Source: Dysidea avara
Lineage: Eukaryota > Porifera > Demospongiae > Dictyoceratida > Dysideidae
Assembly (NCBI RefSeq): GCF_963678975.1
Contig: NC_089281.1
Location: forward strand, 11,640,818 to 11,704,817
Reading direction: 5' to 3'
DNA length: 64,000 nt
Shown: positions 26,101-46,375 of the stretch, piece after piece
Layout of the letters: the number at the start of each line of letters is the position of its first letter
Numbering within the stretch: the first letter of the stretch is position 1
Made by a program: the position numbers and the translations under genes
Notes under the pieces: generated by a model
The model's input: only the letters and a program-made list of their open reading frames with translations
The model's database searches: none
What the model was told of the DNA's origin: nothing

Positions 26101-27155
26101 ATATTATAACTACATCAGTGTATCCAATAGAAGACATGCCTAGGGATGGTTGTTAAGGGGGTACTACATACTGTTGGTAACATGTGAGTGTTTTGTCTGT
26201 AGTTGTGATGGAATTAGAAGGATTGATGAAAGGTTCTTCTATTAGAACTGACACTCCTGTGGAAGGAGCACAGTAGGTTTCTTTAAATGTCAGTAAAATC
26301 CCTCCTCAAGGCATATCCTGTATTTTGACTAGTGTCTCAGTTTAGAAACTTGAGAACCATTACCTCATCAGAAATTATCTACTTTTGGAGGGATTTAACT
26401 AAATTTGAATTCCCTAATTAATGCACATCATTGTTTAGGAAAGCTGTGGAGTACCTCAAGAAATGTTTTGATGTGAAGGAACGTTGTGTAAAGTTGTTGA
26501 CTACAAAAGGAAACTTCCTTTCCACAATGTCAATCAGATCAGAGTTAACAGGCATCCAGGTAAGGCCAGTGTAACATTAAGTGTGAAATAAAAGAAATTT
26601 ACAAAATGTCAGTATTGAGTCAGAAATCACATCTCAGCTTTTGTTACTTCCATTGGTACTTTTTGAGACCTTAGAATGTTGTGTGCATTGATATGATTAT
26701 TTGAAGCACTTTGTAGGGTTTTTGTGTTTGGTTCAAGGTGCAATTTCATTGTAATTGAAACTGGTAGGAAAATGGGATACATTTTAGGGTTATTATTTGG
26801 GTTATGGGTGAACCAACTATCCTGTTAAGGTGCATGGCTTTGTTTTCAAAAGAAATTTATCACACAGCCTTCCATAGATATCATTTTTAAAAAGCTGTGT
26901 TTCATTATCTAATACTTTATTATTCACATGGTGTTTTTGTTGTTGTAGATATCCAATGATGACTATATTTTATTGAGCTCGGTGAACTTGCGTAGCAAGG
27001 TTGACTCCAGTCACATCAGTGGTGCAAGCAGGAAAGTTGAAAACTGTTACACAGTCATTTTGCTGACAGATGATAGGAATTTGAGGGTGAAGGCATATGC
27101 TCAAGACTTCCCGGTAAAAAGCCTGTCAGAATTTATGGCCTGGTGTAAATTGTGA
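17145..27155 (+). CDS. SMG6: SMG6/EST1A nonsense-mediated-decay endonuclease
   Basis: SMG6 cuts mRNAs near premature stop codons. Nineteen exons join in phase to 975 residues: 17145-17650, 19434-19570, 20220-20326, 20431-20537, 20843-20921, 21580-21690, 21739-21839, 21884-21989, 22733-22794, 22934-23085, 23524-23824, 23878-23960, 24056-24153, 24614-24838, 25307-25504, 25762-25918, 26203-26272, 26439-26559 and 26949-27155. The 14-3-3-like/TPR core is clear (GKPRSYYLRAQQLAPRNGKP, LDAVYYYIRSLTASNP, LIVHGKFFTKIG). An acidic Ser/Asp linker follows. The C-terminal PIN nuclease domain keeps all three catalytic aspartates, in VPDTNCF, SNDD and LLTDDRNLR. The roughly 165-residue N-terminus is much shorter than in human SMG6 (about 1,400 residues in total). 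It has no exon-junction-complex-binding motif that I can recognise. AATAAA at 27305 and 27319 supports the 3' end. Confidence 0.95.
17651..19433. other. First SMG6 intron (1.78 kb)
   Basis: An AT-rich intron. Both strands are open for about 90 codons around 18437-18726, but neither translation is recognisable. A perfect-looking inverted repeat lies at 19040-19115 and is listed separately. Nothing else was identified. Confidence 0.5.
19040..19115. repeat. Short hairpin repeat (foldback)
   Basis: CAAGAGTTGATAATAAGAGG at 19040 is matched by its near reverse complement at about 19095-19115 (CTCCTATTATTAACTCTTG), leaving a loop of about 30 bases. It is probably a small MITE remnant in the first SMG6 intron. 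Confidence 0.6.
20556..20582. repeat. Pentanucleotide microsatellite (TATTG)n
   Basis: Four to five tandem copies of GTATT/TATTG in the SMG6 intron after exon 20431-20537. Confidence 0.8.
22818..22895. repeat. TG-rich microsatellite
   Basis: Imperfect (TG)n/(TATG)n tract in the short SMG6 intron 22795-22933. It sits just upstream of the TTTTCCAG acceptor and forms most of that intron. Confidence 0.85.
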
Positions 27156-27445
27156 AACAAATTTTGCTGCTACTGCTGACATTTTTGGATCTCTTGTAAC
27201 CTACATTATTTTTTTTACATACAGGTTGTTAGACTGTTTTGTTTTGTTTCTTTTTGTAATTACAAGCATTGTACCCACCCCTTCTGCTCCAAAGAATACA
27301 TGTGAATAAACTACATAGAATAAAAAACATTATAATAATTAATGGCTGCGCTGACTCGGCATGGTCCTCTCCTCAAGCAGCAGTCAATAATTAATACAAT
27401 AATAGAATCAAAAGAGATCACAACATTCAATATACAGTCAAGTCT
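27156..27445. other. Tail-to-tail spacer between SMG6 and WASHC1
   Basis: 290 bp between stop codons. Two + strand AATAAA signals (27305-27310, 27319-27324) fit SMG6. No canonical AATAAA for WASHC1 was found on the - strand here, so WASHC1 may use a variant signal or end inside the SMG6 3' region. Confidence 0.5.
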
Positions 27446-30400
27446 TCAAGGCATTGTGGTGGATTTGTCCCAGTCATCGTCACTGTTTCCGTCTGCCTCT
27501 GACTTGCCGCCGGCCTTTGGAGGAGGTATCATAGCAGCTATCTTATCCATCATGGTTCCACCACCTGTAATGATCAGTATAGTTTAGTGGCTACCTCTAA
27601 AATAAGACCATTTTGAGTAGGTGCCAAACACATGCTAAGGTGTACTTTACAACCCAGTAACATATATTTTATTGAAATGTGAATTGCAAACATGAATTCA
27701 AAATCCTCACAGTAGCCAGAATTATGATGGGTGGTCGTTATAGTGGGCCATAGCAACATGTCAATTATGGGGTATCTCAACTGTGGGACAAAACTAACAA
27801 ATGCCTTGTTAAAATCTGAATATGCATTTCATACTATCTTCATTGAACACCAAAATATTATCTCTGAAGTGGTAATACACTCTACAAATAAGCACATTGT
27901 TTTTTCCATCAGAGCTGGCAAAATGTTTCCAAATAATTATAGATAATACAACATTTCCCTACTTAGGTGGCCGCTCCAAAGTTGGCTCCGAGCGTGGCGC
28001 TTGGCCGGAATCTGGGTGGCCTGCGGATCAAGTCACGATGGGGTTAGCTTTTTTTTTCAGCCGTTCTAGGTATTTGTCCCGTTTCACTTTAGGATATTTA
28101 GCTCAAAGATTTTCGCTTAGGCTCCTAGGCTATGTCTTCCAGGCATTCCCAGGGAAGGATAACCTGTGCTTCATATCACTGAGAGTTCCTCTCCAGGGTG
28201 TTGGATAGCATCATCTGCAGGTGATGACAGAACAATGGTCATGCCCCCCCCTTCAAACTGTCCTCAGCCCCATGGGTATTCACCAAAACCCTCAAATCAG
28301 CCATGGAAATACTGAGACAAAAGGGGGTAAGCCTACATGGATGACATTTCTCTTGACTCTGCTTGCAGAGTCAAAAGAAAACGATCCACAATCACCTAGC
28401 AGGGGACATATCTGTTAGAAAATCTGGGGTTCATAATCAACAGAAAGAAATCTGTTATGAACCCAACTCAAACCTAGGTCTAACTGTGGACTCCATAAAA
28501 ATGGCTCCCCCCCACAGAAAATGAAAAGTATATGGGCGGAGGCCCACAAAATAGCAAGGCTGGGAATTGTGACAGCCCATTCTTGGCTCACTTGTTGGGC
28601 CAGGTGAACTGATAAACTCTCCTCTGGAATATAAATTTCAGGTACTTTCTGGTACTTTCTGTATTGATGGTACATGGGTATTGTGAAGAAGGCATCCTTT
28701 AGGTCGACCTTGGCTAGCCAGTCCCCTGGCTACAGGGGGTCTTTCAAGATGTGAATCCCCTCCATCTTGAAACGTTCTTTTTGAATAAATTTGTTCAGGG
28801 CTAGTTGATGACCGGATGTTGCCCCCATCCTTCTTTGGAACCAAGAAGAGGTTTGAGTAGAACCCCTCTGATGGTTGTACCTCCTCTATAGCTTGTTTCT
28901 GTAACAGCTCTGTGATCTCCATGATCAACTGGAGCTGGTCTGCTGGGGAAGTTGGAAATGCTTCTGTTGTGGTTTGGTCCAGAAGTCTATCCTGTAGCCC
29001 TGTACAGTGTTTATGACCCACCGGTCCTGAGTTATGGCCTGCCAATTGTGCAGGTGGTGTGTCAGTCTTCAGGCTAATGGTTTGGCTGGGATTTAGAGTG
29101 TCTGAATGCCCTGGCGAGTAATATGATGTTTCAACATACAACTTTGTATTGTAGTTGGCCTCCTTTCTGGGGGCCCTGATTCTAGTAGCCCCCCCCCCTG
29201 CTGTTGAGGGGGGGGGGGGGTTCGGAAAGGGCTCCTCTGTTCCGGGAGTGGTGGTAAGTTGCTCTACTCCAACAACAATGATGAGTTGCTTTACTCCAAG
29301 AACAAAGGTGAGTTGTTCTACTCAGAGAACGACAGTAAGTTCTTTCACTCTGAGAACGACAGCCAGTTGCTCTACTCTGAGAATGACGATGGTGAGTTGT
29401 TCTGCTCCGAGAATGATGGTGGGTTGTTTTACTCAACAACTTCCTTTTTAGTTTATCAAACTTCTGAGATATCTCCTGAGCTATGTTTGCCATTTTTAGA
29501 GCTGTGACACATGTTCGAGCTATGAAAAAGAAATGAGATGTTCAGTTTCATAGCTTTGGGGGTTCGATTGTGGGTTTTTACTTTGCACCGGAGGTACACA
29601 AAGCTGTGAACATAGCTGTTAGAATGAAAACTGGCCATACACCATTGATATGTGAGACTGAGCCATCTGAAATATAATACCCAAATCCTAGGTAATATCC
29701 ATGCACTTTCCATATATCTTTAGTGTACATAAGAAGGCAAGAAATGGTTTGGCAAGCCAAAGTGTATGTGTGACTGTCCTGTGTGCTTTAGTTGCACTCA
29801 AGTAGTCAGCATGGGTGCTGCATGCATGTCTGTTCTTGTTGCTCACATGTTGCCATGACACACAAACATGTAACATGCTGGGGAAAACTCTAGTTGTAAC
29901 ATAAAACAAATCACAGTTCAGGTAGTATGTTATGTGAACCATATTTCTAGCAACAAAGAAATCAAAATTTTCATTGACGACTATCAAAGCCCACAGTATC
30001 CCACTTAAATGGTTACCTGTGTTGGGCATGTCATCTTTGTCTTGTCGTCCACTAATTCCTTTACGTCTTCTGGTCAGGGCAGCATGTAGGTCACCAAGAA
30101 GGTCCCCTGGTCCACTGCTAGCTGCTGGTATTGCATCTTCCTCTTCTTTCTTGGCCTTGCGTCGTTTCTTCCGTTCTTTTGCAGTCTTAAGACCAGCCTT
30201 ATCTGTGCCGCCAGCCTTCCTAATAGCTTCCATTAAATTGGCACGCCCATCATCCATGCTTGGTATATCAGCAGATTTATCTAGAATTACATGACAATGT
30301 ACTTCAAACATTTGTTATTTATATGGCCGCAACCAATTACAAATCCAAGAGCACAATATACTACACAAGCAAAAACTAAACAATTTTTATGCAAAGTGAG

Positions 30401-32123
30401 CCAAACATCTAATAGAACAGTCACCAAAATTCTTAACATCTCTGCAATGGGCAGTATTGGGACCAACAATTGTTGCTGCAATATAAAAGGAACTGGACCA
30501 GTCTTTCAGAGGTAAAAAATATGGAACCAGAGTAGTTGGAACAAACAATTTGTCTGAACAGAAATTTCAATAGGCATCATATAGCCAACAATGCCACATT
30601 ATTGTGCTCAGTTTGCAAGGCCCCTTTCAGACATTTTGGCTACATTCACAATCCAAAGAGCAAAACACTCTAACAAAGCAGTCACTAAACTTTCTTAGCC
30701 CATAATTCACTATGGTAAAATAGTATTGCTATATGGTTGTAGTCAGTTCGCTGGGTGACATGATTTCATTTTTTAATTTCAAACAAACATTCTAATAGCA
30801 AAACACTATTTTAATAGAGCAGCCACACTTACTGACCTGCAGGAGGCTCATCATCGTCACTTCCTGTTGGAGGTGGTGGCGGAGGAGGAGGTGCAGCTTC
30901 TGGTGGGGGTGGAGGTGGTGGAGGCGCCGCTGCTTCCGGAGGTGGAGGAGGGGGTGGGGCTCCAGATGGACCAACTGGAAAAGAATCAATATACAACAGA
31001 CATTCCCAAATATTCTGCAGTTTTTAGATTTACTCTACATACCCTCTTCTTTATGCACAATATGGAACCCAGAATGTGTGGTTGCATATTTATAAGCAAA
31101 AAACACGGGACAAATCCTTTTACACATTTTTTTAAATGGGACAAATCCTTTTACACACTTTTTAAATTTGGTGGTCCCCTATAAATACTTACATTCTGTA
31201 ATTGTAACTGGAATTGATGGGACAGTGTTCTCACTAATTTCTAGTGAAGGTAGCTCAGGTACATTAGAGCCAGCTATTGATGGTGCAATTGACTGGCCCA
31301 TATCTGCCTCAAACAAAAGATCGTCAGCAACATTAGGTAAGTGAGGAAGTTGTAAAGGAACCTCCAACTCTGGTAGATCTGGCATCTTTGGTTTATACAT
31401 GACATCATCCGCAGTACCACGTAACAACTCCTCTCCTTCAGTAATGGTATAAGGAGCTTCTGAGATCTCATCTTCTTTAATAGTATCACGTGTTTTTGTC
31501 TTAACTCCCTCGAGTGGATCAAGAATTACATATTTCTTGTAAGGATTTTCAGATGTATTAAATAACAGCAGGGAGCTAACTGATGGAAGGTGCTTAGGAA
31601 GGCTGCCAAGACCTTCGCCTTCTTCTTCAACGTGGTCTTCTTCACTCCTTTCTGCAGATTTCTGTTTCTGTGTGTGCTTCCTTACAATGGCCTTTGTTGC
31701 AAGTCTTGGCTTGAAATATTCTCTCTTTGCAAGCATCATCTCGTTCGTAACATCTGGTAGTCGGATGTCACTGCTGACTTTACTGCGTTTAATTTTCTGC
31801 AGTTGAGGATTGACACCAGCAAACAGTGTGGTATAGTCGCTAAGGAACTCAGGTGCTGGGTACTTTGGAGTGGAGAAAACTTGAGTAGCCTTACTCCTGT
31901 GATTCCGTAGTTTATCTACCTTAGCTTGGCACGTGTTGATACGATTGTTAATAGCTGTTAACTGGTCCCTGTTCTCCGCCACACGATTACTAATCCGGTT
32001 GAAGATATCGTTTGCTATCGCCTGTAAGTACTCCAATGAGTCTATGACTTGTGACAAGGACTCTTCGCGGCGTAAATCCGGTAGTACGACCGGAACGTGG
32101 TACATCTGCACAGCTGACGACAT
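27446..32123 (-). CDS. WASHC1: WASH complex subunit 1 (Arp2/3 activator)
   Basis: WASH1 activates Arp2/3 on endosomes, building the actin patches used in retromer-dependent sorting. Four exons join in phase to 483 residues: 32123-31193, 30974-30837, 30280-30017 and 27564-27446. The N-terminal WASH homology region is clear (LPDLRREESLSQVIDSLEYL, FSTPKYPAPEFLSDY, SVSSLLLFNTSENPYKKYV, LDPLEG). A single 46-codon exon encodes the proline-rich profilin-binding stretch, with runs of 7-9 Pro broken by EAA. Next come a WH2/V-like helix (ANLMEAIRKAGG), a basic connector (KERKKRRKAKK) and RRRKGISG. The last exon ends with MMDKIAAMIPPP and the acidic DDDWD Arp2/3-binding tail. The order and length match human WASH1. 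The last intron (2.45 kb) is swollen by a retroelement relic. The start at 32123 is the first ATG before the conserved N-terminus. Confidence 0.95.
27950..29500. mobile_element. Rearranged DIRS-like retrotransposon relic
   Basis: The relic sits in the last WASHC1 intron. On the - strand (29140 to about 28640) an interrupted frame reads ITQDRWV...VQGYRIDF, then GFYSNLFLVPKKDGG (about 28820-28865). This is the N-terminal part of a DIRS/Ty3-type reverse transcriptase. The C-terminal part lies on the opposite (+) strand (about 28240-28600): FKLSSAPWVFTKTLKSAMEI, then YMDDISLDS (catalytic box, 28334) and LGFIINRKKSVMNPTQ, with frameshifts and stops. The two halves therefore face each other tail to tail, implying an internal inversion. 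A - strand frame at 29493-29182 (MANIAQEISQKF, then SR/TH-rich repeats) may be the gag-like N-terminal ORF. The copy is dead. DIRS is favoured over Ty3 by motif style only. Confidence 0.75.
29249..29440. repeat. 30-bp coding-like minisatellite
   Basis: About six imperfect tandem units of about 30 bp, each with GAGTTG(C/T)TCTACTC and a following GAGAACGA. In one + strand frame each unit encodes roughly ELLYSENDSE; on the - strand it reads SR/TH-rich. It lies at the presumed gag end of the DIRS-like relic and is preceded by C and G runs (29190-29221). Confidence 0.75.
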
Positions 32124-32322
32124 TGTTAACTCTTTCAACTAATACCACTGTACGTCTGTTTCTTTTATCACATGACGACAGAGGTGTCTAATTCTAATAG
32201 TTTAACGCAGTAAGTTTATGCTTCTTATAATTTAATGCACATTTGTTGATTAAGCGCGCCAATTATTTCTAATTGTTATTTAGAGGTGCCTATATAAGAT
32301 TTTAATCGCAGATTTTTAATGG
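32124..32322. promoter_or_regulatory. Shared WASHC1/WDR27 bidirectional promoter
   Basis: Only 199 bp separate the two divergent start codons. A short + strand ATG frame at 32172 runs into a GTAAGT donor at 32210. Splicing it to the next acceptors gives stops, so it is more likely a 5' leader exon than coding. CACATGACG occurs near 32170. There is no TATA box. Confidence 0.6.
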
Positions 32323-41170
<8,848 letters not shown>

Positions 41171-41255
41171 CTGACAACTCATGACATTACTTTTGTAGTC
41201 AATGAATATTTAATAATATACATGAGTAAATACCACAAAATTATTGTCTAAGATT
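41171..41255. other. 85-bp tail-to-tail spacer between WDR27 and SLC35C1
   Basis: Only 85 bp separate the stop codons. A - strand ATTAAA (near 41210) could serve SLC35C1. The two mature mRNAs very likely overlap at their 3' ends. Confidence 0.6.
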
Positions 41256-43007
41256 TTAACTATCTTGTTTAGGTTGTGACGGAATTGGTTGCATCTCAAC
41301 TGGACTACTGTTGGCAGCAGCAGCCAGTTTCTCTTTTTGTGATTCTTCCATTTCCTTCATCTTCACAAAAGTGTAAGCTGTTGATCCACCTAATACCATA
41401 GCATTGCTGCCCCACCATAGAAATGACTTCACTTCTCCACTGACGATTATTGCGATAATGGTTTGAGCACACGCCTTGGCCGTGCCGCTGACATTATGAG
41501 TCAATGGGCTTGTGACCTTAATCTGTAGTCCTGAAACATAGCCAATAGCTATACCAAACACACCCGCACTAACAATCATGACCCAGAAGAATGGCATAGC
41601 CCAATGTGGGAATTCTAGTAGTAACTGAACCTCACCAAACAGTACACACAGTACGGCTAATAGCAGGGTAGCATTGAGATTATTGTAAAGTTGCAGCCTC
41701 CATAGATTACCATCCACAGCTGGGAGTACCTTCTTGGTAAATATGGCATTGAGGGATACACACAGACTTGCCAGAACTCCAAACACCACTCCAGCTATCG
41801 ACAGATCAACTGACTTCCCTTCTTGATCAATTCCCAGCATAAACCCACCAACAATGACTGCACAACAAATGATAGTCCTGAATGAGATGTACTGTTGTAG
41901 TACAGTATAGGAGAATATCTGTGTAGTACCAAAATTACACAAAAGGTATTCAAGCCATTGAAATGTAAGAACACTTAAAAGTAATGTACCATATGACTTC
42001 ACGACTTATACTTACCACATTGAAAACTGTAGTTAGTGACCGACCAACATTGTAGAATGCCACCCCAAGGTATTTGAGCGTGAGGTTGTTGAACGTTATC
42101 ATACTGACAAACACCAACGACAAAGGAAACACCTGAAAGTAGAGATAAACAACAAGGATCTTCCTTAGCTGGTCACCTTTAAATGAGGCAAAAAATTAAT
42201 CCTACTAGGCAGCATAGTGTTGAGTGGCCAGACTAGTTTTCCTTACACATGCACACATACAAAAAATAACTGTCTGGCCACCACTCTCGTAAAAGCTGAG
42301 CATATTAACAAGATAATTACTCTAAGGTGACTGGATTACATCATAGAAATGGTTGCTGTGGTAAGGTATACATTCAAACTCACTTTCATTGCCACCGAAA
42401 TGTCAACACGAGCTGGTGGGAAGATGCCTGCAGCTGGTAACTTGTCCCCAATGAACCCAAGCAAGACACAAATGATGACGGAAATGACACACTGTGACAG
42501 TGTAATGAACAATGGAGCATCAAGCTGTAGGGAAATACACAGCACTTAACAACAGATGGTGTTGGTATTATAACATTTCTGGGCAATAAAGTATTGGTAT
42601 TGAAGTCAGAGGAAACTACACCAAGTTTAAACAAGCCATTTAACTGATAATACACACGCATACCCAGTATCCATGTTAACATTAAAGTTGATAACGTTTA
42701 ACACTTTAATATTACAATATATATATAAATATTACAATATATATATATACACACAAAAAGTATGGACACGAGCAATATTATAATATTACTATTGCAAAAA
42801 TACCTTTAGATCTTCACTGCTCAATAGATACTTATTAATGAAGACCATTGAAATTGAGATGAGCCTTGCAAAAGAGCGCGCATAACGTACACGTTGTTAA
42901 TAGCATACAATAGTGTACCATGCTTACCAATAGGCTGATATCACGGTAGTTATTTTTATCCATTGAGTTACGAGGCTAGACTGAGCCTTATCTTCAGATT
43001 GATTCAT
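41256..43007 (-). CDS. SLC35C1: GDP-fucose transporter (SLC35C1)
   Basis: This Golgi multi-pass carrier exchanges cytosolic GDP-fucose for GMP, feeding fucosyltransferases. Five exons join in phase to 353 residues: 43007-42928, 42864-42804, 42524-42384, 42132-42016 and 41918-41256. Landmarks are [99 protein letters not shown] and [19 protein letters not shown]. All of these match vertebrate SLC35C1 closely, and the length is nearly the same (human 364). The short N-terminus ([11 protein letters not shown]) precedes the first membrane helix. The polar C-terminal tail is cytosolic. Confidence 0.95.
42224..42281. repeat. Short GTGGCCAGAC hairpin element, copy 1
   Basis: GTGGCCAGAC at 42224 pairs with GTCTGGCCAC at 42272-42281. 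It lies in SLC35C1 intron 42133-42383. A related element with the same ends lies at 51395-51463, so this is a small repeat family. Confidence 0.65.
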
Positions 43008-43232
43008 CTTCCTAACCTGCCTGCTGAATCCTCTCATTCACCTAGCAATAAAACCCACAATCAACCCGTCTTGTCACAAAAAAATCATGCAAATTATCCG
43101 CGTATTTCTCCGTATACTAAAATTGCACCATAATTGCTGGTTCTGTGCTTGGCCTGGCGCACGTATAATTAGTCAGCATAATTATTGCTAATACAACTTT
43201 CTACATACTCACACAAGAACTCACAAAGCTGG
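43008..43232. promoter_or_regulatory. Shared SLC35C1/TRPT1 bidirectional promoter
   Basis: 225 bp lie between the divergent start codons. No TATA box was seen. CpG-containing words (CCGCGTATTTCTCCGTA, GGCGCACGTATAA) sit near the middle. Confidence 0.6.
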
Positions 43233-46200
43233 ATGGCAAGCGGGCGCTCTTCTGCAAGCTCAAAGGACCACAGAAAGGGAAGAGTAAGTAACAGGCCCCA
43301 CGGCAACGTGTTGCAAAGAATATGATTACATCTTTCCCACGCATAGAGAGAGGATCCTCCTGACGTGAAACTGTCCAAGTCTCTTTCCTACGTTTGTCGG
43401 CATGGGGCTGTGAAGCTTGGCATCCAAATGGACTCAGGTAGTAATAATGCAATCAAAATGCACTGTATTGAGAACTGTAACTGTACTGTTGGGATATATG
43501 AGACACTTAACTTAAAAGTATTGCTATGACCTGAGACTGCAAGTATGGGATCCCATACTACTTAGAGTCTGAGTAAAAGTACAAAGACTCGATAGTCAGT
43601 TTTATACTGACTATCGACTAAACAGTTCCTAAGTTTACACTTGTAAATCCAACCGACTTTGTGGTTGACTTCTAATCACCATTTATGGTGTTATGAAGTA
43701 ATATTACCCCCCTTTTCTTAAATCCGCAGGAATAATCCCACTGAAGCTAATGAACCCATAATTGGTACTGTCTTGCACATACTCTTATGTCCACCAGGTG
43801 GTTTTATTGATGTTGATGATCTTTTACGGTTGCCAATGTTTAAGGATTACAAGATGGAGGACATTCAGCGTGTGGTATCCAACAACTCCAAGCAAAGATT
43901 TGCACTCAAACAAGAACCGGACTCTCAGAAGACTTTCATACGGGCTAACCAGGGACACACAGTTGAAGTGGAAGGTAAGATAATACAAATGAACTGTCAA
44001 GTAGTAGTTGACTGTTCATACTATAGTGCACATGTTTCACACTAGTGTCATGTAGTGTACAGAAACAACCCCTAACATGTAGTGAATGTGGTGATGAAGG
44101 TGTATGTTCTATTAGAGTAGTTTAGTGGAGTATGACATAATTAAAGATTGTTATCTCTGTGGAGGCTTAATGAGGCTGCTGCTATCTGATAAGATAAAAA
44201 CCTGTGGTGGGTGGTTGTTTACTATTGATCAAGCAAATCGGTGGAAGGATTTTATTATTTGGTACAAGAATGGACATCACTGGCATTGATAGGATAGATG
44301 AAGACAACTAGTGTAGTATTGCTGCTAATAAGCTCAAGAGAATTTTAAACTTTAAACTCAAGAGAATTTTAAACTTTATCTGCTCCTGTTTGCTTTTTTA
44401 TTTATTCACTAGTAGATATAGTATGACTGAATCTCTTTGTCAGTAGTGTAGTTCATGTTCCATCACTTCCCTCTCTGAATACCTGACTGCCTTATTAGAG
44501 TGTCTCAATTTTTTCCAAGTTAAGGTTCAGATCAGCACAGTGCTCCCTCGATGATCTGAACCTCTATTATCCGAACACTTGGTTATCTGCTCTATTAGTA
44601 TTTTGTCTAAGATATATGTTTTATTAGAGTATTTGAACAGGGCTCTGTATATAAAATGGATGGACTTTACTTTTTGATTGTCTGAACATGTCTTGGTCCC
44701 CCTTGGGTCAGATAATCAAGGAAGCACTGTACTATTAAATTAATTAGCTAAATTGATGTTGGTTATTATGTGAAGAACTATTCTACTTAATGTGCATGAT
44801 GGATCACTAATTTGGAAAGCCTGTAGTCTCAATTACTTAAATGACTGTTTAATTTAAAGCTACACTGTACTTAATTGACATAATTAAGCCTTATCCCAAA
44901 TGACATCATGGATTGCAAATCGACGATCTACTTGGGGACTCATGCGTAAGTTCTAATGGGATCAACCAGGTATGGTTATAAAATGACTTTTCTAATACCG
45001 GGTTAGAATTTTCAGCTAGTTTCCAAGTTGACTAGAAATATTATTTTTCTTTGTTGTAATAACCATACCTGGTAGTTTCACATCAATCTTCTAATCTTGA
45101 TTGCCATTGGTAACAGTACTCAAAAATATAAGAATTCCCTAACTGGATATGAAGTCATTTGGAATAAGGATTATAGTAGTTCATGCATACACCACTTGTT
45201 TTGTGACATAACTAACATGGGTGCACAACAGAGATGTGTAGAGGACACTTGTGTAAAAACAGATGCTAGCTATTACAAAACACTTGTAGCAAACTTACAG
45301 ATCCCTTATCAGCAGAAATTCTGCGCTTGCAAATTAATGCATGCCAAATGACATTCACACAAATTGCCTTGGTAATACTCTTATATTTGAATTAAAGGGT
45401 CATCATCTGATGTAACCAGCAAGTTACGTTTACTGTAATTGAATTCCTTTGAATCTGAATGTATTTCACCAGACCTTATGTTTTGCGAAGAGGTGGGCAG
45501 TACCAGACCACTCTACAAGATGCCATTTGTAATGCTTATTCCATTTTCTTTGACCTCCCTACTGCAATGACATTTAATTGACCCATGCCTTTATGAGCTG
45601 TTTGTAACAGCTAACCTGTGAAAGGTGTTGTGCAATGTAGTGGTTAAATTGGAGTGACCAGTAAACATGTGAACTGGATTTGATCCCTGCTTAGAGCTTT
45701 CTCTTTTTTTTACACTTTGTCCTACACACCATTGATAGACCTAGTACTATGAAAGAGCTTTCAATGTCACTTAATTCTTGCATGGCGTTGGTTTAGAGTT
45801 GGACCTCCAGCCTATCACATCACCATCAGAAGCTCCTACAGTTGTACATGGAACATACAAGAGAGCGTGGGACTCCATTAAACTACAAGTATGTCATCTC
45901 TGTGTTGTAAAACTATAGCTATGGAGTTTACTTCTGTGGAAAACTTTATCCTTCTCATTAGGGACTGAGTAAAATGAAACGTAACCACATCCATTTTGCT
46001 CCAGACATCCCAGGTGGAAATGAGGTTATCAGTGGTAAGTATGGTGGCATCATTTTAGCATCTGTTTAGTATTACCTTTTAAGGAATGAGACACAATTGT
46101 CAGATATTAATATTTATTGATCTAAAAAAAGCATTAGAGGGTGAGCACACTTTTCAGTGGCTACAGTTAATTTGTGTGATGTCTTGCAGATGGATTGAGC

Positions 46201-46375
46201 TTTTATCGTTCAGCAAACAATGTTATCCTTAGCCCAGGAAATAGTGAGGGAATCATATTACCAAAGTACTTTGCACAAGTACGGGAACTACCTTCAGGTA
46301 AGCAGAAGTTTTATAAAAGACTTGTGTAAATAACTTATACATTTCCTTATAGGCAAAGTGTTGCTTCAAAATTAG
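43233..46375 (+). CDS. TRPT1: tRNA 2'-phosphotransferase (TRPT1/Tpt1/KptA family)
   Basis: Tpt1 removes the splice-junction 2'-phosphate from ligated tRNA, transferring it to NAD+. Eight exons join in phase to 223 residues: 43233-43283, 43347-43437, 43798-43974, 45797-45888, 45962-46034, 46084-46140, 46190-46297 and 46353-46375. The fold motifs are present: LSKSLSYVCRHGAVKLGI (catalytic R-H), FIDVDDLLRLPMF, IQRVVSNNSKQRFAL, IRANQGHTVEVE (catalytic Arg), VVHGTYKRAWDSI, MKRNHIHFAP and FYRSANNVILSPGN (catalytic Arg). The length matches the family core. Most family members have Leu where Cys precedes the R-H pair. Several introns are only 49-55 bp. The large intron 43975-45796 holds a Tigger-like MITE, a palindromic element and a SINE head. 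Confidence 0.93.
44538..44729. mobile_element. Second Tigger/pogo-like MITE, diverged
   Basis: CAGTGCTCCCTCGATGATCT at 44538 is matched by the near reverse complement of the end (ATAATCAAGGAAGCACTG, to 44729), followed by TA. The left flank is CA, not TA, so the left target site has mutated. It is related in style to 36039-36242 but differs in sequence. TRPT1 intron. Confidence 0.7.
44965..45073. mobile_element. Small palindromic MITE
   Basis: ACCAGGTATGGTTATA at 44965 is matched by TATAACCATACCTGGT-like sequence ending at 45073. The element is about 109 bp with no coding capacity, in the TRPT1 intron 43975-45796. Confidence 0.65.
45625..45740 (+). repeat. tRNA-like SINE head
   Basis: GTAGTGGTTAAATTGG (box A-like, 45637) and GGATTTGATCCC (box B-like, 45675) have tRNA-like spacing. 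A T-rich tract (TTTTTTTTACAC) follows. It differs from the SINE at 34745 in sequence. There is no complete cloverleaf, so it is a SINE remnant, not a tRNA gene. Confidence 0.45.

Noticed and set aside
28638-29141. Intact retrotransposon gene in the WASHC1 intron
   Set aside because: The RT matches are spread over more than one frame, and the rest of the domain lies inverted on the other strand, so it is a dead relic.
32172-32209. Alternative WDR27 start (MTTEVSNSN) with a following donor
   Set aside because: Joining it to either nearby acceptor gives a stop or the wrong frame for the conserved first WD repeat. It may be an untranslated exon.
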